Origin: Adiantum capillus-veneris
Taxonomy: Eukaryota > Streptophyta > Polypodiopsida > Polypodiales > Pteridaceae
Direction: 5' to 3'
Assembly (NCBI GenBank): GCA_014529385.2
Contig: CM043944.1
Span: 85,587,884 to 85,651,883 of the forward strand
DNA: 64,000 nucleotides
Part shown: in pieces, positions 1-14,499 of the stretch
Numbering within the stretch: the stretch's first letter is position 1
Layout: every line of letters begins with the position of its first letter
The notes under the pieces: model-generated
Told to the model about the DNA's origin: nothing
The model's input: the letters and a program-made list of their open reading frames with translations, nothing else
The model's database searches: none
Program-made: the position numbers and the translations under genes

Positions 1-458
1 GAAGTTGGCAGGATATCCACATGGACACTCTTTGGGGGTGTGGGGTCCACGTGCGATGTGAAAGGAGAGTCCACTTCCCCACCCCCTTCGTGTGCTTCAT
101 TTGCATCAGGTTCCGAGCGAGTAGCTCTACCTAATGTTTCCATGAAACGACTAAACATACTAGTACTAGGCTGTGGAGCTTCGGGAGGTGCATGGCCTTC
201 TCTCTCAGTGTTTTGGGTAGGGTATGCTTCCATGATTTCTGAGTCGGAGGAGGAATCACTAGCGGCTATTTTAGGGTCTTGGGTGGTGCTACCTTGTGTC
301 CCCGCTGAGGGTCTAGAGCCTATCGTGGATGGGTAATGGGTGTCCGTATGAACAGAGGCACCCTCAATATGCTCGTGTTCTAGCACCCGCCCAGAGCGTA
401 AGTGCATGTGCTTTTGATACTCTAAGGTGTCAAAAAGCTGCTCTAGGAGGCCTTGTGA
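1..458 (-). pseudogene. LTR-retrotransposon gag, N-terminal part, runs off left end
   Basis: The minus strand is open from a TAG at 459-461 to the window edge; the first ATG is at 405-407. The translation is hydrophilic and rich in Ser, Glu, Pro and Thr, and just after the ATG it has the motif HLRSGRVLE. Plant Ty3/gypsy gag proteins (Athila/Tat type) often carry an LRSG(K/R) motif near their start, so this is inferred to be the beginning of such a gag. No capsid domain or zinc knuckle is in view because the rest lies outside the window. It could instead be an unrelated low-complexity ORF. The call rests on the motif and on the TE-rich surroundings. Confidence 0.4.
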
Positions 459-1863
459 CTAGTTTTTGCGTGTTTTTTGTTTGTTTTTTTGCTAGATTTT
501 TTAGAGTGTGTCGTGGAATGGTCCGTGTGATAGCTCGAAACGAGCGTATCGCTAGGAGGGACGCGTTGTGCTTTACAGCCCACCGTTTGGTTCTATTTTG
601 CTCCAGAAAAGCCCGAAACAGTATTTTCCTAGCTGGGGAACTAGGCTCCAAATAGCAAGTCCTAGTGTGCAATGAAGGAGAGGAGAGTGTAGGACTTATC
701 CCACATTCCTCACTCCCTCCTTGTGAGTCTAGCCTATATATATAGGAGTGAGACTACCCTATATCAATTTTCTGCAATACTTTGGGGTGCAAAGCACCCT
801 AGTGTGCCTAGAATTGGTGTGGCAGGGATGTGGAGAATGAGAAAGACCACCATAAAGATTCAAGAAAATACAAGCAAATATTTTTTAAAAAGCAAATTAT
901 TTGGTTTCTTTTATGTTTATGAAATTGATTTTTCTTTAGCAACGATGAGACGCTCCTAAACACTCTGGGTTTGTAAAAGAACACTCTTTGGTGTCTTACA
1001 CCCTATTATGGTTAGAGGTTCAAATGTGACAATTTGGCCAACCCATATGGAGAAGCTTATATGCACATAAATGAAAATGCACTCACCTGAGTTTAGTGCA
1101 TAGAAAGCACTAAGAAGATAGTGCTCTATAGGTAATTCCAAATAAAAAGTTCATATCATTCTACATTTTTTGAGGTTTTAAAATAGAAGGCTAGTCAAAA
1201 CATCCAATCTTTAGCATGTTAAAGCCTAGGTATTCAAAACTGGCAAGAATATTTTGAGGGAGACTATTAGATACATAGCATGATAGTCTAGTTGTTTTGG
1301 TATGAAAGCGCCACTAAGAGAGACACTATATTCTTCATCAGTTTTGAAATAAAAACAAGAGTCCAATAAGGTAAAAAGGTGCTTATTATCGCCCACGTAT
1401 AAGAAAAGTTTAATGAATAGCTTTAACCGACTTCAAAAGAATATTTCTACTTTATATAGTAAATAGACAACATTTCTAGTTTCAAGGGGTTACTATCAAG
1501 AGGGGACAAGATTATAGAGTTCAATGCCGCGTCATCATTGGAAAAGGTCTCTCCTCTACTTTCTTTGAGACATTGCTCCTCTTGCTCTATCACTCTCACC
1601 GGCACGGATTGTTTTAAGGTTCTGTCTCAATCTCTCACTCTATCACTCTATCTCTCTCTCTAGCATATATTTTTCAACACTCTTGAACTCACATTCTTCA
1701 ATTGAATAATCCTGGTCCGAAACATTCATTTTCCAGTATGACATAAAATGCATAGCACATAGGTTGTCTTTAGCCGTGTGTAGTCTGTTAGGCAACCCAC
1801 TCATCTATAAATATAGCATTAGTCTAACAAAAAATCACTAGGTTATCAACAAGACTCGTCTCA
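459..1863. other. No gene seen; possible LTR/leader of the element at the left edge
   Basis: Short ORFs only. A near-palindromic TATATATATAGG stretch at about 735-748 could be the TATA box of a minus-strand LTR leading to the gag at 1-458, but no second LTR and no primer-binding site were found. From about 960 to 1860 the sequence is AT-rich with no recognisable protein similarity; a TC-rich patch lies at 1620-1665. Confidence 0.4.
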
Positions 1864-4727
1864 TGGATTCTTCTCAAATGGTGAGTTTGTTTTTGGGTTC
1901 TGCTACATCGCAACCTATTGCTATTGATTGTCCCACAGAGATATGCTATGCGCAACCCAAAAGATCATGGAGGGTCAAGCAACTTTGAGGTGTTTTCCCT
2001 TTTGCCTACTCTGGAGGGTGAGATTTGTGTGAGGGATGGTGTCATGATAGGGGGGGAATTCCACTTCATTCTGGATTCGACTTTTGCAAAGAAGTTCTTG
2101 ATCATTTAAAACGAAGGATCCTCAAGTAATATGACATCTGCTATGTTCAAGAACAAGAACAAAGAGCCTATGATCGACATATCATCAAGTTCTTCGGACG
2201 TGCTTGATGAAAAACCAGTGCCCCCATCCTTTGAATATGAGGTGCTTAGTGACAATTGCAACGAAGAGCTAGTAAATGACTTTGGATTTCTTAGTGGCCT
2301 TGACAACGATGACATAGCTCAAAAAATGGAGAATTTTAAGAGTATTAAACCTGATTCTGATGGTGCAGAAATCACTTTGAAGTGCATTCTTTTGTCTATG
2401 CACAAGTATACAGATTAAGAAGAATATTTCAAGCTATGAAATTATTCAACAAGTTGATGAGATTTCACAGTGCTACAATGGAAATTGTGTATACAAATTG
2501 CCCCCTACTCGTGATGGTGGCTCAACTATGGTGGCGATGGAACATAAATATGATGGTCATTGTTGAGTGAAGCCGGTGCAAACTAGGATGAAGTTCCCTG
2601 TTGTGGTGAGGAGAAGGAATTGTGGCAGACATCTAATGTGCAATAACCTTTTGTGTCCCATTAGGTCACATAGTGGTGTACCAAATGAAACAACATGGAA
2701 TGGAAAACATTTACATGTTATCCCATCAGTTGGTATGAAAAGCAATGCAAATGGTTCTCTCACTTGCTTCCATTGCAGTGAAGCATCGATCATGTTACAA
2801 GATTTTCCATGCTACGTATACTATGTGTTGACAGATACCAATAAGACTCGTTTGTTCATTCATCAAGGTACACACAATCATCCAGTGGCCAAAGGAGTGC
2901 TGAGGTCTGCTATCATGAGAACACGTGAAATTGTGTCTCGTGTCATTTCAAAGGTACCAACGGCAGCACCGAGGCAAATGCAATTGAATCTTGCTAAACA
3001 AATGGTGATGGGAGCTATCATACAAGAGGATGGTGGTGAATTAAATAGTAATGAGCTCTTGTCAGTATTGGAAGAGATGAGACCCTTGGTGCATATGCAC
3101 AAGTTTATTCTGTAACTAGTTTGACTGCAAATGCACTTTTTATTTATTTATAGGCACTTACACATTTTTTTTAATGTAGATTCAAACAAATGATGAAGGA
3201 GGCAAGTGGTAGCAGAATTGGTATTGGTATCAAAACACAACTACTAAAATTAAAAGGCACTTGTGGATATCCTTTTTTCCACGGCATCTTATTTTGTGGT
3301 CAAAGTAGTGACCCAGATAGAAGATGTCATGTTTTCAAAATGTCAACCGCTGGACCTGGATCTGGACTTGAGCTAGTTAATAGAATGCGTCAGGATGGAT
3401 CTGGTGATCTACATAGGAGTTGGGTTTTCTTTGATCATGTTCAACGAGTGTCCTGCTAGACAACCATGGCAGCACATGTGTATGATTCAACGTACGTTTC
3501 TGTGAATACAATCAGTCGAGGCATTGCTTCTGAAAATGAGTTCGTCTTATATTGTATTGCAGGATCCGAGAGATGCAAACTATAGCAATATACGAAATGA
3601 AAGAGGAGGATACAAAATCCCAAGTCATGTTCTGGGAGATGATGAATGCAGTGATGTTGGATAATGGGCATCCGCCAACAGATTTTCGAGGGTTCATGGC
3701 TAACGAAGCCGCTGCAAACTGGAGAGCAATTCGAACTGTTTTTAATGGAGGACCGCAAAATGTGATGGATGCAAGAGAACACTCATGTTTGTTTCATTGG
3801 GAACAAAGCCTAAATATTCACACTAACCAGTTTGTACACAAGAACTTTCAAGACGAACACAAGAGGCTTTGTGAAATGTGGCGTTGCGCTCAAAGTGAGG
3901 AAGAAGCTACAACCATATATGGATGGATCCATTCTTGGTGGGCTTCTGGCAAGGTGTCGGATGTAAATATTCCCCAAATGGATTGTTGGATGAGTTTGTG
4001 GCATGTTCGCAACCCACGTTGGAGGAAGTTTCTTGTGGAAGTAAGTAGATGTAGTGTTCATGTTGTCGGTGGTCAAATTTTGAAATGTTTTTTTAAGGCA
4101 ATAATGACGGGATATTTTTTCAGGATCTAGAGGACATTACATTCATTCCGATAACAAATTTATCTGAGATGAAGCATGCCAGTTGGCTAGCTAGAGAAGG
4201 AAACAAACAAATGCTCAGTTTGTATGATGCAAGCGTTTTTGATCTAGCAAACTCGTTGCTTCAAAGCGTGAAGATGCTTGCATTTGTGGAAGGTAGATAC
4301 CATGGGGTTGGACCTTCCACAGAAAAACTAGTAAGAAGGATGTAGGAAGGGCGTGCTCCGGCTGTTGCAATGCTTTCTCGAGAGGTGGATGAAGCGATCG
4401 GGGGGACCTCAATTTATCGAAAGCCTCATGTGGAAGGGAATAATATCACAGTAACATGAAAGCGAAGAATGACCAGTCTTGTGACACAAGAGGAGGAAAA
4501 TTCTTCCCATAGACCAAAGTATGTCACTTAGAATATACCAAGGAGGGTAAGACAGGCGTCTCATTCAAGATCAACAATCATGGAAGAAGACAAAAATGAA
4601 GAGATGATTGTTGCAGAATTTGATATTCACAAAACAATGTGGTCAATACGAAGAGTCCCTAAAGGTAGTAGAGTGCAATGTGAAGGATGGTTGGGTGGTC
4701 AAGCTGGAAAATGCAAAAAGAATTAGA
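1864..4727 (+). pseudogene. MULE-like transposase gene, intron-bearing and decayed
   Basis: Several plus-strand blocks read as one transposase-like protein: an acidic N-terminus (2131-2418), a Cys/His block with HQGTHNHPVAKG (2567-3115), a block at 3182-3459, a large block at 3552-4036 with the motifs GFMANEAAANW and SCLFHWEQSL, and a tail at 4130-4440 and 4579-4727. I recognise this as the MULE-like transposase family that is multi-copy in bryophytes, lycophytes and other large plant genomes. Splice signals join the blocks: GT at 3114 to AG at 3180, GTACGT at about 3491 to GCAG at 3562, and GTAAGT at 4037 to TTTCAG at 4129. In-frame stops at 2564-2566, 3457-3459 and 4342-4344, plus a frame change near 2380-2420, show it is dead. 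Terminal inverted repeats were not found. Confidence 0.6.
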
Positions 4728-4737
4728 AAATCACTAT

Positions 4738-4957
4738 TGTTACCATATACATGTGGTAGTGATGTGTGTGAACACACTAGGACATTTTTTCCCTCTTCAC
4801 TAGGAGGTTTTCTCCCCTTGCATTGTACATACGCCCATCACTCTAGGGCTATCCATCTTTCCATTGCACACTAAGTAATATACTCTATGTTGTGTGCCTT
4901 GAGCTTCCTTCATCTTCTCCAAGCTATGTGCATTTCCCTGCAACCCTAATTCCAACA
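4738..4957 (+). repeat. Copia LTR (220 bp), plus orientation
   Basis: The segment begins TGTTACCATATACATGTGG and ends CCTAATTCCAACA. The same sequence, diverged, is present in reverse orientation at 20,271-20,485, where it lies directly after a polypurine tract and a copia pol. It is followed by a primer-binding site. No second LTR in the same orientation is present nearby, so it is the 5' end of a truncated element. It begins 10 bp after the stop of the MULE-like gene. Confidence 0.75.
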
Positions 4958-4959
4958 AT

Positions 4960-4974
4960 TGGTATCAAAGCAGG
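4960..4974 (+). other. Primer-binding site, initiator Met-tRNA type
   Basis: TGGTATCAAAGCAGG lies 2 bp after the LTR end. The common plant primer site is TGGTATCAGAGC, complementary to the 3' end of initiator Met-tRNA; one position differs here. It fixes the direction of this copia element as plus. Confidence 0.75.
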
Positions 4975-5380
4975 TTGCATGCTCTCGGGATTAGTCGCCA
5001 GTAGCTCCAGCAGACGCCTGCTCACTTTCTCCGATTTTAGTGAGCTTTGGCGAGCGTTCATAGGTCAACAGTTTTGGGAAATCTCTAAGGCTTAGTGAGC
5101 TTAGAATTTCATTTCGATCTCATTTTGACCTCCGTTTCCACTTCAACCAGGCCTGCACAGGCAATTTTGTCATTTTGTGTAGAATTTCTATTAGTGCCAA
5201 TTACTGCATAACAGGTCCCATATAGTCTATTGCCGGTTGTGCTATATAGCACGTGCTGGTCTCACTCAGTTTCTCCTCATTTTGGGCAGTTTCCACATCA
5301 TGTGCAGACATTTTCCATGGTTGACCAACAATACAGATGTGTTCAAGGTGTTTGCTGTTGAGGACAGATTAGATGGGGAC
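4975..5380 (+). mobile_element. Copia 5' leader and first codons of gag, truncated
   Basis: The stretch resembles the plus-strand copia leader at 24,240-24,600: both share a TTTGACCTMCRTTTCCAC patch and a TTTTGTGYAAG-like patch in the same order, and both reach a short gag motif, DRLDGD here and DQLDGD there. Copia gags commonly carry LDG(S/D)NY near their start. After LDGD at about 5375 the similarity stops abruptly and a different LTR-like sequence follows, so the element was truncated there. No pol belonging to it is seen. Confidence 0.55.
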
Positions 5381-5387
5381 AAGGGGC

Positions 5388-5560
5388 ACATTTTCTCTTG
5401 CTAGGAGGTTTTTATCTCTTGTCTTGTATATACATCCATCTTCCTAGGGCAACATGCTAGGAGGTTTTTCTCACTTATCTTGTATATATATCCATCTTCC
5501 TAGGGCAAGACTTATCTTTGTATTAGCACACTCAATAATCCTTCTTTTTTCATTGTGCAC
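5388..5560 (+). repeat. LTR-like fragment with an internal tandem duplication
   Basis: Two adjacent units of the type GCTAGGAGGTTTTT...CTTGTATATA.ATCCATCTTCCTAGGGCA occupy about 5400-5510. The unit resembles the middle of the 4738-4957 LTR (CTAGGAGGTTT, then a TTGTACAT stretch and CTAGGGC), so this is probably part of a related copia LTR with the region duplicated. Boundaries are not clear. Confidence 0.45.
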
Positions 5561-5579
5561 AATAGTTGCTCATTGATGT

Positions 5580-8500
5580 TCTTGAATGATGTACCAAAAG
5601 CAAGAACCATTTCTCAACTTAGACACAAAAAAGAATGGGTCCCACAATTCCCTTAGCTATCATACAAACCTCTTGGAGAAATCACAAAGCAAATGTTGTT
5701 GAAGCTAGACAAAAAGCCTACAATCCGGCAGTGACTCCAAGTTATGTTTTAGAAGGAGTCCCTTACCAGCAACGAGGACGACAAGAATTGGCAAGCTTGG
5801 GATGATTGATTTATGCATACATCATCTGTGACTACTTATATTTCTCAATTTAGACAAGTGATCCTCAAGCCAGATAATCTCAAAACATCAACAAGGTGCG
5901 GGGATGCCTAAGAAGATTACATCCAAAGTTTAAGCAAAGATTACTCACTTGTATCCTAAAACTTTGAAAAATGCTATTTCTAAAGCATTAGTTAATGATG
6001 CAGATGAGAAAGGGCTATGAGCTAAGCACTTGCAATAGGCAATAGATATTATTCTTACGACAACAACCACAAATGCAAGGCACCTTAAAATTATCAAGAG
6101 GTTGCAAAAAGAAGGGTTAGAGCCCTTGAGATTATTTGTCTACGAAAAGTTTTTCCCATTGTGCTTCAAGCATACCAAACGAGATTGTACTTTGAATGAA
6201 AGCACAGAGTATGATAATGCCAATTATAATGAGGCAAAGGTAGTAAAAGGTAAGGATAAGGCACTACATACCATCCAACTACTGCAATTAAATCCATCTT
6301 ATCAATTTTCTCAAGTGAAAGTCTCTCACTCCACACAGGCACGTGTCCAATCTCAATGACACAAAGGTAGTAAAACTTAAGGACAAGGCACTACACACTA
6401 TTGAATTATTGTAGTTAAATCCATCTTATCAATTTTCTCAAGTGGAAGTCTCTCACTCCATAGGGACACTTAAGTGTTTGCTTACCAATTTCAATGTGTC
6501 AGTAGCCATTAGTTCCTCATGATTTAGTATGCCTTCATGGCTATATTAATGGGGACAAGGTACACATACTTATTGATGATGTAGAAACTCATAATTTTCT
6601 CAACTATGCTTTTGTGAAGCGATTGAAGCTTCCATAAATGAAGAGTACACAACTACACAATATCTCTTATGCAAAGGCAAGGCTTAGCTATTTGGGTTAC
6701 TATGGTTAAGGACACGCCGCTTGAAGTCTAAGTCCATCCAATGATAATTAATTTTACGTTATGATGTGATTTTTGGGCACGAGTGGCTATATAGACTAGT
6801 CCCTACTCTGAAGCATAGTTATCAGTAGAACACTCTCTGGTTTGAAGTTGATGGTAATCATTTTTACTTTTTGGAGAGTGGGATGTTCCTTCTCCTCCTC
6901 TCATATGTACTACTGAGTTGCAGTGACTGCAAGAAGCAAACGAAATAGAGAATATTTATTTGTCTTAACTTCTCTCTACATGAAGATAAAAAGTCTAATT
7001 TTGTTTTCCAAAGTGACAAACTTATTTAAGTTTTTCATGAGTATACGGATGTTTTTTTTTTAATAATTTACCTTCGGGTTTACCTCTAGAGCAGGAAAGA
7101 CAAGATAGTATAATTGTGTAGCTAGAGAATAAACCTATTAGCAAACCAACATATAGACTTAGTCAAAGCAAAGCCAAAGAATTAGAATACCAAGTAGCTA
7201 AGTATATAAAAAATGGCTTCATTACAGCCAATTCTTCTCCATGGGCATCCCTAGTGTTCCTGGTAAAGAAGAAGGATGGTTCTATGTGCATGTGTGTAAA
7301 CCATCAAGGTTTGAATAAGGTTACCATTAAAAAATAAGTATCCTATACCTAGAATTGATGAGATTTTTTATCAACTCTATGGGGCTTTATACTTGATGAA
7401 GATTGATTTGAGATCTAGGTTCATCAATTACAAATTAACACAAATGATATTCCTAATAACTTTTAGAACATGGTTTGGACATTTTGCATTTTTCGTTCTT
7501 CCCTTTGGGTTGATAGATGCTCCAAATTTTTTAACGACACTCATGGTCATGATCCTATGACTTTTTATGGGTAAATTTGTAGTTGTCTTCTTAGATGAAA
7601 TACTTATTTACAGTTGTTCTATGGAAGAACATTAGAACATCTATGAAAGGTTTTGATTTGCTTAGGCATCATGCCTTATATGCCAAGATGAGAAAATTTG
7701 CCTCTCTGCAAAGAGAAGTATAGTATTTTGATCATATTATATCAAATTAGGTCGTAAGATCAGCCCTACTAAAGTAAAGGCTATTTTAAAATGGCCTTCG
7801 CTTAGATATTTGGGAGAGCTCAAATTTTTTTTAATGGTTGGCTATTATTGCAAGTTCATTCAAAATTATACCAAGACAGTTGTGCCTAGGATTGACCAAT
7901 TGGTGAAACAGAGTAGTTTTGACAAGCTTAAGATAGCTTTTGCTATTGCCCCTCTATTGAACATTATCAAATAAAAGAAGTGTGAGCACGATCTGTTGTA
8001 CACTACGGTGTGGGATTATGTAGAAATGAAGGATCGCTCTCACTCTAATGTAAGTACACATGTTAACTCTAGACACAGTTCTACTTTTTCACGAGCAACA
8101 CTACATCAATGGAAGAATGTTTCTATCAAGAATGGGCATCAACCCCACAAGGGGTCGGTACCTGTACCATGGACTTAAACATTAAGCATGAAATTATTTT
8201 GAGTCTTATGATAATTCAAGTGTAGGTCAACCTAGTATTAACTAAAAGGAGATTTTACTGGCTAAGTTTACATAAGAACATACACAAATATTCCAAAAGT
8301 GTCACATGAAAAAAGATAAGTGTTTCAAGGAATGTAGCCTCTTATATCCACGAGAGATACCTAATGGAAAATGGGGAAGCATTTATATGGATTTAATTAT
8401 TGGTCTACCTTTGAAAATTTGTGGCCGCAACTCTATTTGGGTGGTATCATACCGGTTGACCAATATGTGAAGGCTTATTCCTACAAGGAGTACAGTCAAA

Positions 8501-8867
8501 GCTCTAGAATTAGCAAGGCTATTTGAAGTGGAGAGTGTGTACAAGTTATGTGGCCTTCTATTTAATATTGTTAGCGATAGAGACAAAAAAATTGATGGCG
8601 AAGAGCAGTATTGTGTAAGCTCATTACTACTCGTAAATACATGCGATCATCCTCAAATAGATGAACATACTTGATGGGTAATTAGGTACTAGAAGATATG
8701 CTACAAGCATATGTTAGTAAGAAGTAGAAAGATTAGGAAGACCATCTACCTATCTTAGAATTTGCTTACAATAATGGAAAGCATGTTTCCACAAGATTCA
8801 AACTATTTATGATTACATATGGTTTTCAATATCGATCTCCAATTACTATAGGTTTAGCAAATAAATG
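5580..8867 (+). mobile_element. Old degenerate Ty3/gypsy element: gag, RT, integrase remnants (5' part)
   Basis: There is no long ORF, but fragments in all three plus frames read in pol order. At 7230-7320 there is SPWASLVFLVKKKDG and at 7490-7530 FVLPFGLIDAPN, which are reverse transcriptase motifs. At 7580-7600 there is FLDEILIYS at the active site, where the canonical residues are (Y/F)xDD, so the second Asp is changed. At 8380-8860 integrase-like pieces occur. A gag-like stretch lies around 5900-6360. Numerous stops and frameshifts show great age. The integrase is broken at 8867 by the Tat-like element and resumes at 18,746. The exact 5' end and LTRs were not identified. Confidence 0.65.
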
Positions 8868-11020
<2,153 letters not shown>

Positions 11021-11044
11021 TATAGGTCTCCCCTTGATGGCTAG
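11021..11044 (-). other. Polypurine tract of the Tat-like element
   Basis: On the minus strand AAGGGGAGACC lies a few bases before the 3' LTR start at 11,020. A polypurine run at this place primes plus-strand DNA synthesis in LTR retrotransposons, and it fixes the orientation as minus. Confidence 0.6.
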
Positions 11045-11606
11045 AGATGTTCATGTCTATAGTCAATATCCTAGTCTAAGTGGCTATCTATCAGGCATAA
11101 ACTGGTGCCAATAAACTCCTCATTTTATGGCTCTAATCTCTAATTGTAGGGTTTTAGCCGCCACCCATTTACTGGAGTGTGATGCAGATTTCCATCCAGT
11201 TCACCCAATGTGTAGCTGTCATTTTAGGAATTTTTGTACCACCACCACAAAAGTTCCTTCCTATTTTAGCAAAAACTTACCATCCTTCCTATGGTCAAAC
11301 CCGTTGTCATACCTCAACACAAGAGAAACCTCTTAAATGTCTATATTTGTCAGCTTGCTATTGAACTTTCTTCGTTGCTTTTTGCATGTGCAGCATAGTG
11401 CCAAATTTTTTATTCTCTATCTACTTCTAACCTCTCCAAATCAATGATTTGCCACTCCACTTTCTCCTTCTGATCATTCCCATGATAGGCCTTTAAATCT
11501 TGCAAGCTTTCCAACTCTACTTCGATGATCAAAAGAGCCTCTTGTCCGTACACTAACTGAAAAGGACTCTACCCCAAAAATGTTTTGAAAAAAATGTCTT
11601 GTAAGC

Positions 11607-12286
11607 TTAGAGAACTGCATCTAAGTGTTTATCCCAAGTCCTTGGGTGCATAGGCACTTGTTTGGTGATAAATTTACAAATGACACCATTTACCTTTTCA
11701 ACTAGCCCATTGCATTCAAGATAATATGGGGTAGAGTGCCTACGCTTAATCTTCAATTTTTCCATTAACTCTCCCACTAAGTCTACACGGAACCTAGGCC
11801 CTCTATCATATAGGATCTCCAAAGGCATACCAAACATGCAACAAATGCACTCAAAGATAAATTCACCCACATCTTTGGCGGTGACCATTCTAGTGGAGTG
11901 TGCCTCATCCCACCTAGTCATGTAGTTCACCCCCATGATGACATACTCATTTCTAGATTGAGCGCATGGTAGAGGCCATATTGCATCAATGCCCCATATC
12001 TCAAATGGTCCATAAGTGGGGATGGGACTCTGCTTCTCATATGCTAACCTCCTAGGTTCAGCATTTTGACAAACTTCACAAGTGCGGCACCAGTGTTGCA
12101 TATCTCAATGTATACTTGGCCAAACAAACCATCTTGGAGAATCTTCCTACTAGTAATTTCTTGAGCAAAATTCCCACCACATAATCCCTCATGAAAATTG
12201 CTCAGAATCCCTTTAATCTCCTTAGTAGAAGGCACTTTCTTGAATAATGCATCCTTTCCCTTGCAGTACAAATCATCATTAACCAT
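11607..12286 (-). pseudogene. Integrase of the Tat-like element
   Basis: Two overlapping frames cover the zinc-binding N-terminus (12,044-12,286, with HEGLCGG and a later CRTCEVCQ in the next frame) and the catalytic core (11,607-12,101). Core motifs include WGIDAIWPLP (first Asp), LYDRGPRF (second Asp) and CNGLVEKVNG (Glu), so the DDE triad is still visible. Integrase joins the element cDNA to chromosomal DNA. The frameshift between the zinc finger and the core would prevent a full protein. The C-terminal part beyond 11,607 is degraded. Confidence 0.75.
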
Positions 12287-12490
12287 ACAGTACTTGGTGG
12301 CCTTTCTAGCTAACCATCTTTATTCATTGCTACTCATTTGCGTGGGAGCCTTATAGTGTTCCAAGAAGTAGAGAATATCTTGCAACTCTTCCTTGCCTTG
12401 AAACAATGGGGCCTTGATTGCAACTACTCCTACCGTAGCGCTCTTGTAACTCCTCTACAACTAGAGCAGCTGCTTCCTTGTTCTTATCTC

Positions 12491-12871
12491 TCAACACAAA
12501 GTAAAATTCCTCATCAAAAACTTGGATTCCCTCATTTTGATAGCTAGTTTTTCATTCTTATAGGCCCATACCCCTACCATTTTCTTTACTATCAACATGG
12601 AATTGCCAAAAACATTTAATCCAATGATTCCACTAGAGAGGCACCATTGAAACCCTAAGATGAGAGCATGATACTCTGCCTCATTGTTGGAATGATCCTC
12701 CTCCAATTGAAAACCTTCACAAAAAATCCTTTCCCCCAAAGGATCTAACACAACAATTCCTGATGATGCCCTAACTTTTACCCCTCTTGTGCCTGCACCA
12801 TCAAAGTACAGACTATGAATCTCTGATAGAAGCTCAAGCTCAAGCAAGGGTGGACCCTTCCTAGGATGCAC
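12491..12871 (-). pseudogene. Second (archaeal-type) RNase H of the Tat-like element
   Basis: The 126-residue frame has LYFDGAGT, where the Asp is the first catalytic residue, and SNNEAEYHAL with the catalytic Glu. A later FGNSMLIV stands where the family normally has GDS. This domain sits between RT and integrase, as in Tat-lineage Ty3 elements, which carry an additional RNase H besides the one fused to RT. The Asp-to-Asn change in GNS would remove a metal ligand. The ordinary RNase H between 12,871 and 13,626 is present only as broken frames. Confidence 0.7.
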
Positions 12872-13625
12872 TTTCTTTGGTCTCTTATAGCATCACTATG
12901 TTAACACATTTTCTATGCACGCCCTACTAGACCTTTCTACTTGTAGTGTGTAATCGAATTCTTATAACTACACCACCCATTTTGGCATCCTTGGAGATAG
13001 TTTCATGCGCTATAAAGCATACGCAAAAACATCCTTTGTTGTAAGCACAACAAACCTTTTAGGCAACAAGTAGGCCCTAAATTTTTCCACCGCAAATTTA
13101 AAATCCAAGACCAACTTCTCTATAGAGGTGAACCCCTTTTGGTTGTAGTCATAACCCTACTTGAAAAATATATAGCTCTCATCAAAAGTTTCCTTCGATC
13201 TTTTTGCATCATGCCCCTAGTGCCTTACATCTAAGGCTAGGGTTGATGTAGAAGACCTCCTCCTAGCAAGGTTGCAAGAAAATAGGTAAAGAGCCCAAAA
13301 TTTCCTTAACCTCCACAAAACATCTCTTGCTACTCTCATCCCATGCCAAGGTGGCCTACCTAGTGAGCCGCTATAGTGGATAGATTGCCTGTAAAGGAGG
13401 CATAAAGCGGCTCAAATAGCATACCTTTTGCAAAAATGATGTCAAACAATTACTTCATGTTTAAAGGTGAAGACAAAGCAAGGAGTGATTTCACTTTCTC
13501 AAGGTCAGCTTCTATTCCTCTCTCAAACACTACATGTCTCAAAAGTGTCACCTTGGATTCTCTGATATGGCACTTATCCTCGTTAAATTTCCCACTTAGC
13601 TGAGCCAACCGTGTAAATCCCTCAT

Positions 13626-13979
13626 TCACCTACTCAAGTGGAATGCCTTAAAACTATAGATGCGAAAATCATCAATAAAAACTCTTATGGACTTACCAAA
13701 ATATGGCTGGAAGACCAAGTTCATGAACCGTTGAAAGATAGTTGGGACATTAGTTAGGCCAAATGGCATAACCCTATATGCAAAACACCCCCATGGTGTG
13801 ATGAAATTTGTTAAACATTGATCTTTATCTGCAATCCTTATCTGGAAATATCTTGAGTACCCATCACACACAATATATCTCTTATGCCATGCCACCTCAT
13901 TCAAGATCTCATCTTGGAATGGGAGAGGAAAGTGACTCCTCTTTGTGGCAGCATTTAGAGGTTTTAAATCCACACACAC
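13626..13979 (-). pseudogene. Reverse transcriptase core of the Tat-like element
   Basis: The frame contains CVDLKPLNAATKRSHFPLPF, CFAYRVMPFGLTNVPTIFQR and VFIDDFRIYS. These are successive RT motifs, with the active site reading FIDD (family (Y/F)xDD). The RT copies element RNA into cDNA in the cytoplasmic particle. The upstream palm linker is at 14,135-14,320 (HIHLKEGKN), separated by stops. The downstream thumb is lost to frameshifts after the DD motif. Confidence 0.8.
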
Positions 13980-14499
13980 CTTCTACTTACAATTTTTCTA
14001 ATGGGTCACCACTACCAGGGACACCCTCTCTAAATCCTCCACTTGGTAAATGAACCCCGTCTTTAATAGTCTCTTCACATTTTTTTACAATGCATCATGT
14101 TGCACTACTCCAAGCCTTCTCATCTTTTGCAAACCTAGTTTTTACCTTCCTTCAGATGAATGTGGTGTTGTGTCACAGTGCCTTCTTTTATGTGATCGTA
14201 ATGTGTAATGAAGAGGCTAGCATGTTTCTTTAGGACCTGCATGTAAGACTCCCTTTCTTCTTTAGGCAAGCCTTTGGCTAACATGGTTCCTAACCCTATC
14301 TTGTCTACTTCACCTTGCATGTCTTGGCCCTCTCCATATCTAGATCTTGTAGCAACACATCCCTCACCTCTAAGGAACTTGCCTCTTCCTCAAATGTTTG
14401 CTCATTAGACAAGGAGTAATCACTTGTACTCCACTTATCCACAGAGGACTAGCTCTAATTCTGTTGCCTACCTAACTTCATGTCATACACAATATTTTG

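Noticed and set aside
7064-7560. Possible functional reverse transcriptase
   Set aside because: RT motifs are scattered over three frames with many stops, and the active site reads LDE in place of DD.
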